Below are positions 34,788 to 42,548 of a stretch of 64,000 bases of DNA, piece by piece. Each line of letters opens with the position of its first letter. The first letter of the stretch is position 1. Source of the stretch: JACKAN01 sp964502735. Lineage in GTDB: Bacteria > Bdellovibrionota > Bdellovibrionia > Bdellovibrionales > UBA1609. The DNA is taken from contig CAZCYD010000002.1 in assembly GCA_964502735.1 (NCBI GenBank), positions 62,001-126,000 on the forward strand, given 5' to 3'. The notes beneath the pieces are model-generated. The model saw nothing but the letters and a program-made list of their open reading frames with translations. It was not told the origin of the DNA and searched no databases. A program made the translations under genes and the position numbers.

Positions 34788-34898
34788 ATGGACTTGCGTT
34801 TAAATATGAGACGTAAGCATGAACCTGCTATTACTTTTGAACGCTTTCTTACACACTCTTCTAATAGAACTTATAACTGGTCAAAATCCAAGAGTTGA
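34788..34898 (+). CDS. Possible 36-residue ORF with DnaA-like segment
   Basis: AAGGA lies 7 nt before the ATG, a near-ideal ribosome-binding site. The product contains EPAITFERFLTHSSNRTY, resembling the start of the DnaA/Hda AAA+ domain (TFxxFxxxxxNR). It stops after 36 residues and overlaps the convergent pyrC end by 28 bp. It could be a remnant of a dnaA-like gene or chance. Confidence 0.3.
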   Translation: MDLRLNMRRKHEPAITFERFLTHSSNRTYNWSKSKS

Positions 34899-36220
34899 CC
34901 AATGGGTGTTTCCAATATTTGGGCTTCGTTCATGACGATATGCCCTCTGATAATTGTAGCCGTTGGATATCCTGTTATGGCTTTATCCTCAAATGGAGAC
35001 CACCCACACTTGGATTCAAGCCATGAATTTTCAATTTTCCACTTCTTTTTTAAATCTACAATTGTAAAGTCCGCGTCTCGTCCAAGACAAATGCTTCCTT
35101 TGTTTTTGAGTTGAAAAATAGAGGCTGGTGTTTCGGCCATGAGCTCGACCAATCTAAATAGGCTTAACCTTTGATGGTGAACGTGATCAAGCATAATGGG
35201 AAGAAGTGTTTGTACTCCGGGCATGCCTGACGGCGAAAGGGGGTACTCTTTTTCTTTTTCTTCACGAGTGTGAGGGGCGTGATCGGAGCCTAATACATCT
35301 ACAGCGCCAGAGTTTAGGGCTTTCCAGAGAGCCTCTTGGTGCCTCTTTGTCCTTATAGGGGGGTTCATTTGGGCGAAGGTGCCTAAAGCTTCGTAGGCTT
35401 CAGGCTCACTTAATGTCAGGTGCTGAGGGGTAACCTCCACAGTGGCAATATCTCGGTTTTTGGCCAACAGTTCAATTTCACTTTCTGTGCTTACATGTAA
35501 GACGTGAACTTTTTTACTGGCTTCTCTCGCAAGTTTTAAAAGATTTTGAGTGGAGGTTAATGCCACTTCTTCATTTCTCCATAGGCTGTGAGTTTGCGGG
35601 AGGCCTTTTTGTCGAAGGTTTGAACGGCTTAATAGCAGGCTTTCATCTTCGCTGTGAACAGCAACGTTTCTTTTTAATTTGAGGAGAATTTTTTTTAACC
35701 CCTCAAGTTGATCCACCAAAAGGTCCCCAGTTGACGACCCCATAAAAATTTTTGTTCCACAACAGCCAGCAAGAGTTTCAAGTTGGGATAGGTCCTCTAT
35801 ATTGTGGAGACTGGCCCCCATATAAAAAGCGTAATCGCACCAGAAGTTATTGTTTGCGCAGTCTATTTTTTGTTGCCAGGTTTTAAGGTTTGTAATAGCG
35901 GGTTTTGTGTTTGGCATATCGAAAACAGCCGTAATACCCCCCTTAATGGCACCTCGGCTTCCCGTATTGAAATCTTCTTTGTGCTCTAGTCCGGGCTCTC
36001 GAAAATGAACTTGAGAGTCGATAAAACCAGGTAGAATTGTGAGCCCAGTGCAATCCAGTACCTGGGTAGAGTTATGAGAGGAAAGTTGGCCAATGGCGGC
36101 TATCTTGCCTGAGATGACTCCAATATCCTCTTTAACAAGCTGCCATTTTCCTGGAGATGGGGAGTCAGATTTAAGAGTTACATTGCCATTTTTCAATATG
36201 AGGTCAAAGTTGTTTTTCAT
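34871..36220 (-). CDS. pyrC: Dihydroorotase
   Basis: Zinc amidohydrolase that closes carbamoyl-aspartate to dihydroorotate in pyrimidine synthesis. It has 449 residues. The metal-binding motif is FIDSQVHFREPG (HxH form), then the GGITAVFDMPNT substrate loop, His ligands in VAVHSED and VLHVST, and LGSDHAPHTREEK. This is the class I type. It is transcribed divergently from the coiled-coil protein at 36299. Confidence 0.93.
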   Translation of the reverse strand: MKNNFDLILKNGNVTLKSDSPSPGKWQLVKEDIGVISGKIAAIGQLSSHNSTQVLDCTGLTILPGFIDSQVHFREPGLEHKEDFNTGSRGAIKGGITAVFDMPNTKPAITNLKTWQQKIDCANNNFWCDYAFYMGASLHNIEDLSQLETLAGCCGTKIFMGSSTGDLLVDQLEGLKKILLKLKRNVAVHSEDESLLLSRSNLRQKGLPQTHSLWRNEEVALTSTQNLLKLAREASKKVHVLHVSTESEIELLAKNRDIATVEVTPQHLTLSEPEAYEALGTFAQMNPPIRTKRHQEALWKALNSGAVDVLGSDHAPHTREEKEKEYPLSPSGMPGVQTLLPIMLDHVHHQRLSLFRLVELMAETPASIFQLKNKGSICLGRDADFTIVDLKKKWKIENSWLESKCGWSPFEDKAITGYPTATIIRGHIVMNEAQILETPIGQLLDFDQL

Positions 36221-36298
36221 ACGATTCCGACAATATTACAGAACCAGCCAAAAGACCAGACTTGTCTGATTGAAATAATTGTATGACAATATAGGTAG

Positions 36299-37411
36299 AT
36301 GCACAGCTTTATTGAATTCCTCTTTCAACACCTTGAATCGATCATTATGGGCCTATCTATTTTGGCGATTTCTCTTGCTGGATTTTATCTTATTTACAAT
36401 GTTTTTTTTGCTAAAAATAATAACACTTCGATCAATATGCAAAATCTTGATCAAGTAGAAACCCTTTTAAAAAAAGTTTTATCTCAGGCCGAGGGGGTAG
36501 GAAGGAAGTTGTCGTCAGATTTTTCTTCTGGAGGTAAGTCCAACTTGGAATCGGGACAGGAAGCAGAAAGTTCAAATGGGGCCCATCTTTCTAATGAAGA
36601 TTTAGAGAAAGTACAAAAGCTACAGGCAGAGTTAAAAGCTAAACAAGAAGAAATTGAAAAACTCAAGGCAGATATCCAATCTAAAGGTGCCTCTGCTGAG
36701 CCGCCTACAGATTTATTAGAAAAGATAAGTGAGCTTGAAGCCCGTTTAGCCGAGTACGAAATTATTGAGGACGATATTGCTGACCTTTCCAAGTATAAGG
36801 ATGAAAACTTAAAGCTAAAAGAGCAAATTGCAAAACTCCAGTCAGGAGAGTCTTTGTTTGAAGATGTGGATTTGGCTGAAGATGGTTTAGTAGAAGGTGA
36901 AGACTCAAAAGAAAAGAGTCTCACCTCCGCAAATGATGAAATGTCGTCTGAGGAAGCCTCAACCCAGGAAGAGCCATCCGGTGCTGGTGGAGATTCTATA
37001 ACCGACGATTTGATTAGTGAGTTTGAGCAGGCTGTAAATGAGCAGCTGGGCCGTCCCAGTACGGAAGAGGCATCATCAGGTTCAGTATCGACGCTTGAAG
37101 TAGGGCAAGAGGTAGAAATTGTAGACCCCGATAATTCTAGTGTGGGAACTAATCAAGAAGTTGTCGACACACAGGCAGAGGTTGACACCCTTTTTGAGAA
37201 GGCTGCAGCAGAGGACGCGGATGATATCTTTGGAGAGTTTGTTCCCGATGAGGAAGTTCTAACCAAAGAAGTTAACACAGATAAAATGCTTGAGGAAATG
37301 TCGAACCTAGCGAGTTTGGACTCCGATGGAAGTGTAAATTTAGATGAAGAATTTGATGTCGACAAGATGGCCAAGGAGGCCCAAACACTAGGTGAAAAAG
37401 GAAGTTCATGA
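36299..37411 (+). CDS. Membrane-anchored acidic coiled-coil protein, unknown function
   Basis: 370 residues. One transmembrane helix near the N-terminus (IIMGLSILAISLAGFYLIYNVFF), a coiled coil at about residues 95-185 (VQKLQAELKAKQEEIEKLKADI and ENLKLKEQIAKL), then a long Glu/Asp/Ser-rich disordered tail. The tail holds repeated acidic motifs (DDIFGEFVPDEEV, LDEEFDVDKMAKEA). It overlaps the HEAT-repeat gene by 4 bp. No family is recognised. Confidence 0.7.
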   Translation: MHSFIEFLFQHLESIIMGLSILAISLAGFYLIYNVFFAKNNNTSINMQNLDQVETLLKKVLSQAEGVGRKLSSDFSSGGKSNLESGQEAESSNGAHLSNEDLEKVQKLQAELKAKQEEIEKLKADIQSKGASAEPPTDLLEKISELEARLAEYEIIEDDIADLSKYKDENLKLKEQIAKLQSGESLFEDVDLAEDGLVEGEDSKEKSLTSANDEMSSEEASTQEEPSGAGGDSITDDLISEFEQAVNEQLGRPSTEEASSGSVSTLEVGQEVEIVDPDNSSVGTNQEVVDTQAEVDTLFEKAAAEDADDIFGEFVPDEEVLTKEVNTDKMLEEMSNLASLDSDGSVNLDEEFDVDKMAKEAQTLGEKGSS

Positions 37412-38139
37412 AAGGCTTATTATTTTCAATTCTATTAGGGGGAAGTTTAGGGGTAGAGGCCGCGGTACCGCCAAATGCAGCAATGTCTACTGAATACACT
37501 TCAATTATTGAGTCTCTGCAATTGCCGAGAAAGAACAGATTAGTGAACTTGGCAAAAAGACCGTTGATTTTGGAGCATTTGCATCAGTTAGCTCTAGATG
37601 AAAAACAGTCTTTAAAAATAAGGTGGAGAGCCATTACCGCTATGGGTGAAATGGCTCCCTTGAAATCCCAACCTTACTTAGAGAAGCTTCTCGTAAGAAA
37701 GGAATGGTTTTTGCGAAATGCAGCTATGATTGGAATTAGCCATTCTGATAGACCCACGGTTATTAAATGGGCAGGCGAGCTTATGAATGATAGGTCTTTA
37801 ATGGTGAGAACAGCGGCTGTTCAGGCAATTAAAAAAGTAAAAGGTGTTGAGCTACAAGATCTTCTTTGGGAGAAAATTAACAGCAAGGAGAATTTCCATA
37901 AAGGAAAAAGCCTCTGGATTCGAAAGTACATTGCCGATGCCTTGGCTAGCTTTGCTGAAATGGAGAAGGGTGAGGATGACAAGTTTATGAAATTGTTATT
38001 AGACGAAGACAAGAGACTTCATCCTTTTGCTATTCGCGGTCTATCTAAGGCTACGGGAAAAAGTGTAGCCCCAGACAAGCCCTTGGAGCAAAGGCGTCTG
38101 GCCTGGATTCAACATTATAAAGAAAAAATTCAACAATAG
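37408..38139 (+). CDS. Exported HEAT-repeat protein
   Basis: 243 residues with a signal peptide (LLFSILLGGSLGVEAA). Two-helix repeats of the HEAT/PBS-lyase type fill the rest: LKIRWRAITAMGEMA, FLRNAAMIGISHSDR, LMVRTAAVQAIKKVKG, IRKYIADALASFAEME and LHPFAIRGLSKATGK. These scaffolds bind other proteins. It is coupled by 4-bp overlap to the acidic coiled-coil gene, which suggests that the two products work together. Confidence 0.78.
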   Translation: MKGLLFSILLGGSLGVEAAVPPNAAMSTEYTSIIESLQLPRKNRLVNLAKRPLILEHLHQLALDEKQSLKIRWRAITAMGEMAPLKSQPYLEKLLVRKEWFLRNAAMIGISHSDRPTVIKWAGELMNDRSLMVRTAAVQAIKKVKGVELQDLLWEKINSKENFHKGKSLWIRKYIADALASFAEMEKGEDDKFMKLLLDEDKRLHPFAIRGLSKATGKSVAPDKPLEQRRLAWIQHYKEKIQQ

Positions 38140-38153
38140 ATATAGATAAAGAA

Positions 38154-38660
38154 TTATCTGTTTTCTTTTTCCTGCGCTAGCTGTAAGGCTCTGTCGATCT
38201 GAATTTCTCGGTCAATTCTGTAGAGTAGGGCTTTTTCTTCAAATCCATCGCTGGGGGGAGTTTCTACATCAGCAAAGAAGTCCCTCTTCTTTTCGATAAA
38301 TTTTTGGATAGTTACTTTTACTGCGCTCTCATTATTGATACGGCCCTTGATGGTTCGCAAACTCATTCTATATTGGGTTCCGCCTGGCTTGAGTTTAGGT
38401 TGAAAAGGAGGAGTCCAAATTTCATAACCTTGCACCCAATCAGTTTCAAGTTCACCTTTGTCAATATTATTAACCTTTATGGGGTATTTTTGTAATGCAA
38501 TTTGTGAGGCTCTCCATACGACTTCAAATTCGTCATTAAAAATTTGGCTAATAGGAGAGTAGCCATCGTACCTGTGCTGCTGAGAGGCACAGGCCGAAAG
38601 CATAAGCAGGGAAAATAAACTAAAAGTTAATCGAACTGCGAGAAATGTGCGTGATACCAT
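38154..38660 (-). CDS. Small outer-membrane-type lipoprotein
   Basis: 168 residues with a lipoprotein signal (FSLFSLLMLSACASQ). The mature part (FNDEFEVVWRASQIALQKYPIKVNNIDKGELETDWVQG) resembles the fold of BamC-like or other alpha/beta lipoproteins that begin with a helix and a strand pair, but similarity is only structural-looking. Its ATG lies 41 bp inside the preceding gene, so translation is probably coupled. Confidence 0.7.
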   Translation of the reverse strand: MVSRTFLAVRLTFSLFSLLMLSACASQQHRYDGYSPISQIFNDEFEVVWRASQIALQKYPIKVNNIDKGELETDWVQGYEIWTPPFQPKLKPGGTQYRMSLRTIKGRINNESAVKVTIQKFIEKKRDFFADVETPPSDGFEEKALLYRIDREIQIDRALQLAQEKENR

Positions 38661-40191
38661 CTAGAAGATGACCCCCCGTTGAAGCTCTGAATCCTTTTTG
38701 GCCAAGGTAAAGGACTTCCCAACGATACGATTTATTAGGTCGTAAGTCCATTGGCAAATGTGGAAGATTGGCCTGCTGTATCCACCCTTCAGCAAGTAGC
38801 TCCCAAAGGGTAGTCCGCTTTTCTGTTGTCACTTGACCTGAACCAATGCTTTCAATTTCAGATAGAGTGATATAAGTGGCAACGGAGGCAATTTCACTTT
38901 GAACAGTAGGAGGGGTTAGGTGAATGGTATCGTCTACATGACGAGGAGGTGCTGCAAAGTCTAAGAATGAAATTGTAGAGTTGGAAGTTGGTCTTTCAAA
39001 AGAGAGGCTTAAGGCTAAACCGGGGCCTTTGCCTTTAGCTATATTTTGTAGTGAATAGAGGTCGTTGTGAGGGAACATAAAAAGTCTCTTTAAATCTAGA
39101 ACTTTATCAAACTCTATGGACTCTAATTCTCGGTGAGCATCAACAGGTATGGCATTTTTATCCATTAGCGCGGACAATACATAAGTGTCTTTTTGGCTAG
39201 CTGGATATTTTAAGCGAATGTTCCCTCTTGCCGGAACTCGCTTGAGGTCAGCGGGGTAGAAGTACCCGCCTTGATTAACCATCGCTAAACTTATCATTTC
39301 TAGGTTTTGTGCATAGTTTGGAGCTTTAATTTCAAATGATTGGTCAAATGCAATTTGGCGTATAGAAATATCTTGATGAGTTACAGACTTATCAATTTGA
39401 AGATCTTTTTGCCCACCACCAAGAAATTCAAAGTCATTAATAATGTCAAATATGGAGTTCCCATTGCGAAGCTTGTCGACGACTCTCTTAAAGGGGAATC
39501 TTCCATGAGTTGCAAATATTTTATAAAAACCAGGATCTCTTACGTAAGATCTGTAAATGGGTTTGTCTAGAGTGATTGGGATAATATAGCTTTCACTTTG
39601 TCTGGGTAGGCTAATGTTACTGGGCAGAGCGATTCTTTGGCCAGCAACGGAGATGACGTCCGACTCAGGACTAATTACAGAACTGATATCAAAGTCTATA
39701 ATTGATCTTTGAGTAAAGGCGGGAATGACGAGGCTAAAATCAATGTAGCCGTCTGTTCTGAGTCGGCCGTAATCAGTTGTTGTTCCCTTAACTTCAATAA
39801 AGTCTTTGCCTTCAGTTTTTCGAAGTTCGAAAGTTTGAGGAGTGGGTTCAACGCGAAGATAGGTTGTGCGTATGTAACCAGGAGCTTCTAAGGTTACTGA
39901 GAGGGCTTGGTCCCATGCCACAGGAATATCAACAATTCCATTTTCGTCAGTGAGAACCACATTGTCTTTAAAGGGGGAGTCGAGTTCGTTTCCTAAAAGA
40001 ACCACGGCTCCAGCAATTGGCTGCAGGTCGGTGCCAACTACACGTAGCTGTTTAAGTTCGCTTAACGGGGCCTCATTTTCAGTTGAGCTTGCCACAGAAC
40101 GTGCAAGTTGGTCCCCTAGGCTGGTGTTAACTCCTAGTAGTATAGATAGAATTGACAAAAACAGCGGCATCCCGATTTGGTGAGCTTTCAT
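38620..40191 (-). CDS. Secreted protein with carboxypeptidase-regulatory-like (CnaB-type) domain
   Basis: 523 residues. The signal peptide is IGMPLFLSILSILLGVNTSLG. An Ig-like beta domain at about residues 45-125 has the typical pattern RVVGTDLQPIAGAVVLL ... VLTDENGIVDIPV ... VTLEAPGYIRT. The rest is beta-rich and of unknown family. Such domains stabilise surface or outer-membrane-associated proteins. It is first in an operon with the overlapping lipoprotein. Confidence 0.68.
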   Translation of the reverse strand: MKAHQIGMPLFLSILSILLGVNTSLGDQLARSVASSTENEAPLSELKQLRVVGTDLQPIAGAVVLLGNELDSPFKDNVVLTDENGIVDIPVAWDQALSVTLEAPGYIRTTYLRVEPTPQTFELRKTEGKDFIEVKGTTTDYGRLRTDGYIDFSLVIPAFTQRSIIDFDISSVISPESDVISVAGQRIALPSNISLPRQSESYIIPITLDKPIYRSYVRDPGFYKIFATHGRFPFKRVVDKLRNGNSIFDIINDFEFLGGGQKDLQIDKSVTHQDISIRQIAFDQSFEIKAPNYAQNLEMISLAMVNQGGYFYPADLKRVPARGNIRLKYPASQKDTYVLSALMDKNAIPVDAHRELESIEFDKVLDLKRLFMFPHNDLYSLQNIAKGKGPGLALSLSFERPTSNSTISFLDFAAPPRHVDDTIHLTPPTVQSEIASVATYITLSEIESIGSGQVTTEKRTTLWELLAEGWIQQANLPHLPMDLRPNKSYRWEVLYLGQKGFRASTGGHLLDGITHISRSSINF

Positions 40192-40304
40192 CTTCCCCTC
40201 CCTTTATGGTGGCGCTGGCACTGTGTCCGAACGCCAAGACTGCTATAAAAATATTAACAGTCCATATGATATTTATGCTTCAGCTTTATTTAAGCTTAGG
40301 AAGC

Positions 40305-40332
40305 CTACACAGCCCTCCCCAGGGCTGTGTAG
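40305..40332. repeat. Perfect 12-bp inverted repeat with 4-nt loop
   Basis: CTACACAGCCCT-CCCC-AGGGCTGTGTAG. No T-run follows on either strand, so it is not a standard terminator. It may be an operator, a processing site or a Rho-independent element of unusual form. Confidence 0.7.
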
Positions 40333-40457
40333 ATAAAAGCTATTACAAAAGTCATAATCTCACAAACTATCAGGCCTCAAAACGCGCGCAATTATATGCG
40401 TTGCATAAATTGGAAAGGCTCACTTTTTGGATGGGGGTGGAAAACCACTCATTGTGA

Positions 40458-40486
40458 TTGACTAATAATAGGCTGATGTTAATAAT
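40458..40486 (+). promoter_or_regulatory. Probable tRNA promoter
   Basis: TTGACT at 40458 and AATAAT at 40481 (spacer 17; TAATAA with spacer 16). Transcription would start about 23 nt upstream of the tRNA. Confidence 0.4.
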
Positions 40487-40515
40487 TGCCAACTTCAAAG
40501 TTGTGCGTCTAGTGA

Positions 40516-40592
40516 GGCGGAGTAGCTCAGTTGGTTAGAGCAGCGGAATCATAATCCGCGTGTCGGGGGTTCAATTCCCTCCTCCGCTACCA
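40516..40592 (+). tRNA. tRNA with CAT anticodon (Met elongator, or Ile2 if lysidine-modified)
   Basis: 77 nt with the 3' CCA encoded. Acceptor GGCGGAG pairs with CTCCGCT through one G-T pair; the D arm has GCTCAGTTGGTTAGAGC; the anticodon stem GCGGA/TCCGC encloses ATCATAA with anticodon CAT; the T arm is GGGGGTTCAATTCCCTC. The D-loop form and absence of the three G-C pairs of initiator tRNA exclude fMet. Met and Ile2 cannot be separated without modification or TilS determinants. Confidence 0.92.
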
Positions 40593-40617
40593 GTTTTAAA
40601 TAATTAGAAAAATTCTC

Positions 40618-41949
40618 TCACGGGGATGTGAGGTCTCTCCAAAATCGATTACTATGGACCGAATTCTCAGATCGGGAATCAAACAACTGATTCCATAGTG
40701 GCCAATTGAAAAAAGTCACTATGTTACCAGTTCCCATCCAATGTCCACCGGCGACATAAATCCTAATAAAGGCATTGGCAATCTGAACCTCAGAAGGGCT
40801 CAAGTCATAAAGGCCGGCGAGAATCTGAGCGTGGTGGGCCCATTGCCCGTGCAGCTCACCAAATTCACTTCGCTCCACCGGAATCTGCCCGCTAGCAATA
40901 GCAGACATAATATCTTCCATTTTCACCCGCCCCTGAAAGTTGACTTCTGCTTGCCAATCAAATCGTGCCAACTCCTCTTTAACATTCTGTTCACCGGATA
41001 AAATAACGGACCTTGCCTTTTCTTGATTTTCTCGCTTTTTCATTGAAGCAAAGAACTTGGCGGTAACCCTTCTGAGTACTTCAGGAGGGATTTTTTCTTT
41101 TTCGCCTAATCTGTTGATAAATACGGGGCTAAGTCTGTCAAATCCGTCTCTGTGTACATCGAACAGAAGTTCTTCCGCTATTTTATAGTCGTTCGTTAGA
41201 GCAAACTCCAAAGCGATTTCTTTGCTAATCTGTATCGGTCCCTTGATCTCCATGTTGTTAGTCTTCTCAAAAATAAATCCAACTGCCTCGATTAATGCAT
41301 CTTCCTGTAAAAGGCTTACAATGTCCTTCCCGCCACTTATATTCTGAAAATTTCTCACATACAAAGAAACCCAATCTGATCTTTGCTGCGATCGGAACTC
41401 CTGCAAAAGCGTATGAATCTTTCGGTCCGAAGATCGAACTCTCAACACCATTTTTGTTTGAACATTTGGATTAGGATTCTTGCTAACAAAACTCATGGCG
41501 GCCCAACGTAGGAGACGCGTACGATCTTTAATGGCACTCCCAGATGCGATTGAGAATGCGCTCCTGAGGTTTGGGCGCGACCAGTGATGTTTTAGAGAAT
41601 CTGTAAGAAGGGAGTGGTCAGATATTTGGTAAAGTTTGCTTCCCAGCAAAACTCTCTTTGCCATTTTTATTTCAACTTCAATAGCTTTGTCGCCGATCTG
41701 AATCGCGCTTAGTCCGGAATTGTCAACCGATTGCACATGGGTAAAATGAATTTGATCTTGGAAACTAAGGCCATCGGACATCACGAGCGCGCCGTTCTCA
41801 AGTTTGGCAAAATACTCTTCAAACCAGTACGTTTGTTGCGTATCTAAGATCGCAGCACAACGGGTTCCTGCCTGCGCCAATTCCAACAAAAAAAGCATTG
41901 CGACTGTTAACAAAGGTGACAGTGTTAGGCCTATCCTTGTAGTTTTCAT
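40618..41949 (-). CDS. Secreted hypothetical protein next to the tRNA
   Basis: From ATG 41949 the product has a signal peptide (RIGLTLSPLLTVAMLFLLELAQAG); the frame is open to 41991. About 443 residues, no recognised motif. It includes LLRWAAMSFVSKNP and a C-terminal HGQWAHHAQILAGLYDLSPSEVQIANAFIRIYVAGGHW. By eye its base composition is richer in G and C than its neighbours, which fits recent gain. Its stop lies 26 bp after the tRNA. Confidence 0.6.
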   Translation of the reverse strand: MKTTRIGLTLSPLLTVAMLFLLELAQAGTRCAAILDTQQTYWFEEYFAKLENGALVMSDGLSFQDQIHFTHVQSVDNSGLSAIQIGDKAIEVEIKMAKRVLLGSKLYQISDHSLLTDSLKHHWSRPNLRSAFSIASGSAIKDRTRLLRWAAMSFVSKNPNPNVQTKMVLRVRSSDRKIHTLLQEFRSQQRSDWVSLYVRNFQNISGGKDIVSLLQEDALIEAVGFIFEKTNNMEIKGPIQISKEIALEFALTNDYKIAEELLFDVHRDGFDRLSPVFINRLGEKEKIPPEVLRRVTAKFFASMKKRENQEKARSVILSGEQNVKEELARFDWQAEVNFQGRVKMEDIMSAIASGQIPVERSEFGELHGQWAHHAQILAGLYDLSPSEVQIANAFIRIYVAGGHWMGTGNIVTFFNWPLWNQLFDSRSENSVHSNRFWRDLTSP

Positions 41950-41991
41950 AAGCTTGGTCACTATAAACTCACTCTGCATCAACCGTGCCAC

Positions 41992-42548
41992 AGATTCTTG
42001 TTTAATACGAATACCTGTACATAAGACTTTTTTGAACCTTTCTTATTTTTCACGATTCTCTCGTCCTATTGGAGGTAAATCGTTCACTAAAATTTGTCCA
42101 GTACTTTTAGGGAAGTCGAATTTATGAATGATATTTACAAGAAGTATTGAAATCCTCTTTAAAATTATTTTATACCAATAGTGAAATTAATGGAAAAGGT
42201 TCGTATTAATGGGAAAATAAAAAAGTTTGATGAACCGAAAACACCATTTGAAAGAGTTCCAAACTCAAACAAAATAACTGCAGAGTAGAGGGAAAGGTTA
42301 ATACAAAAAAGAAAAAACTAAATCCATTTAAACTAAGAATGGGTTTGAAATAAAACTAAAAAAATTAAAATAGAAGCCAACAAGTTAAACAATTAATTTA
42401 AGGCTTCATAGCTAATTATTTCAGTTACATTTTTAAATGAGTCAACACGGTAATCCTGGCCTAAAGATTGCTCCGAATTTGGTCGGAATTAATGAGTTTT
42501 ATGTGAGATCAATGGTAGCCCTATTTAAATTTGATCTTTGGAGACGAG
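41992..42548. other. AT-rich stretch with integrase remnant
   Basis: About 560 bp without an intact gene. It holds the decayed integrase C-terminus (42109-42354). The remainder is A/T-rich and shows no repeat or RNA I can name. The next gene's ribosome-binding site (GGAG) is at its end. Confidence 0.5.
42109..42354 (+). pseudogene. Remnant of an integrase-type (rve/DDE) transposase C-terminus
   Basis: One frame reads, with stops as *: FMNDIYKKY*NPL*NYFIPIVKL, then MEKVRINGKIKKFDEPKTPF, then ERVPNSNKITAE*RERLIQ, then KRKKLNPFKLRMGLK*. This matches the conserved C-terminal part of rve-type IS integrases (YxxYWNPLxNYF, KxYDxPKTPxERL, LNPFxL). The internal stops fit single changes TGG to TGA, CAA to TAA and CAG to TAG. 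Upstream DDE catalytic parts are missing. It is a fossil insertion sequence fragment. Confidence 0.75.

Larger units (their letters stand above)
40192..40515. other. Intergenic region upstream of the tRNA
   Basis: 324 bp, AT-rich, without a coding frame of note. It contains a perfect hairpin at 40305-40332 and the tRNA promoter near 40458-40486. A second GC-rich patch (acgcgcgcaattatatgcgt) lies at about 40381. Confidence 0.5.
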
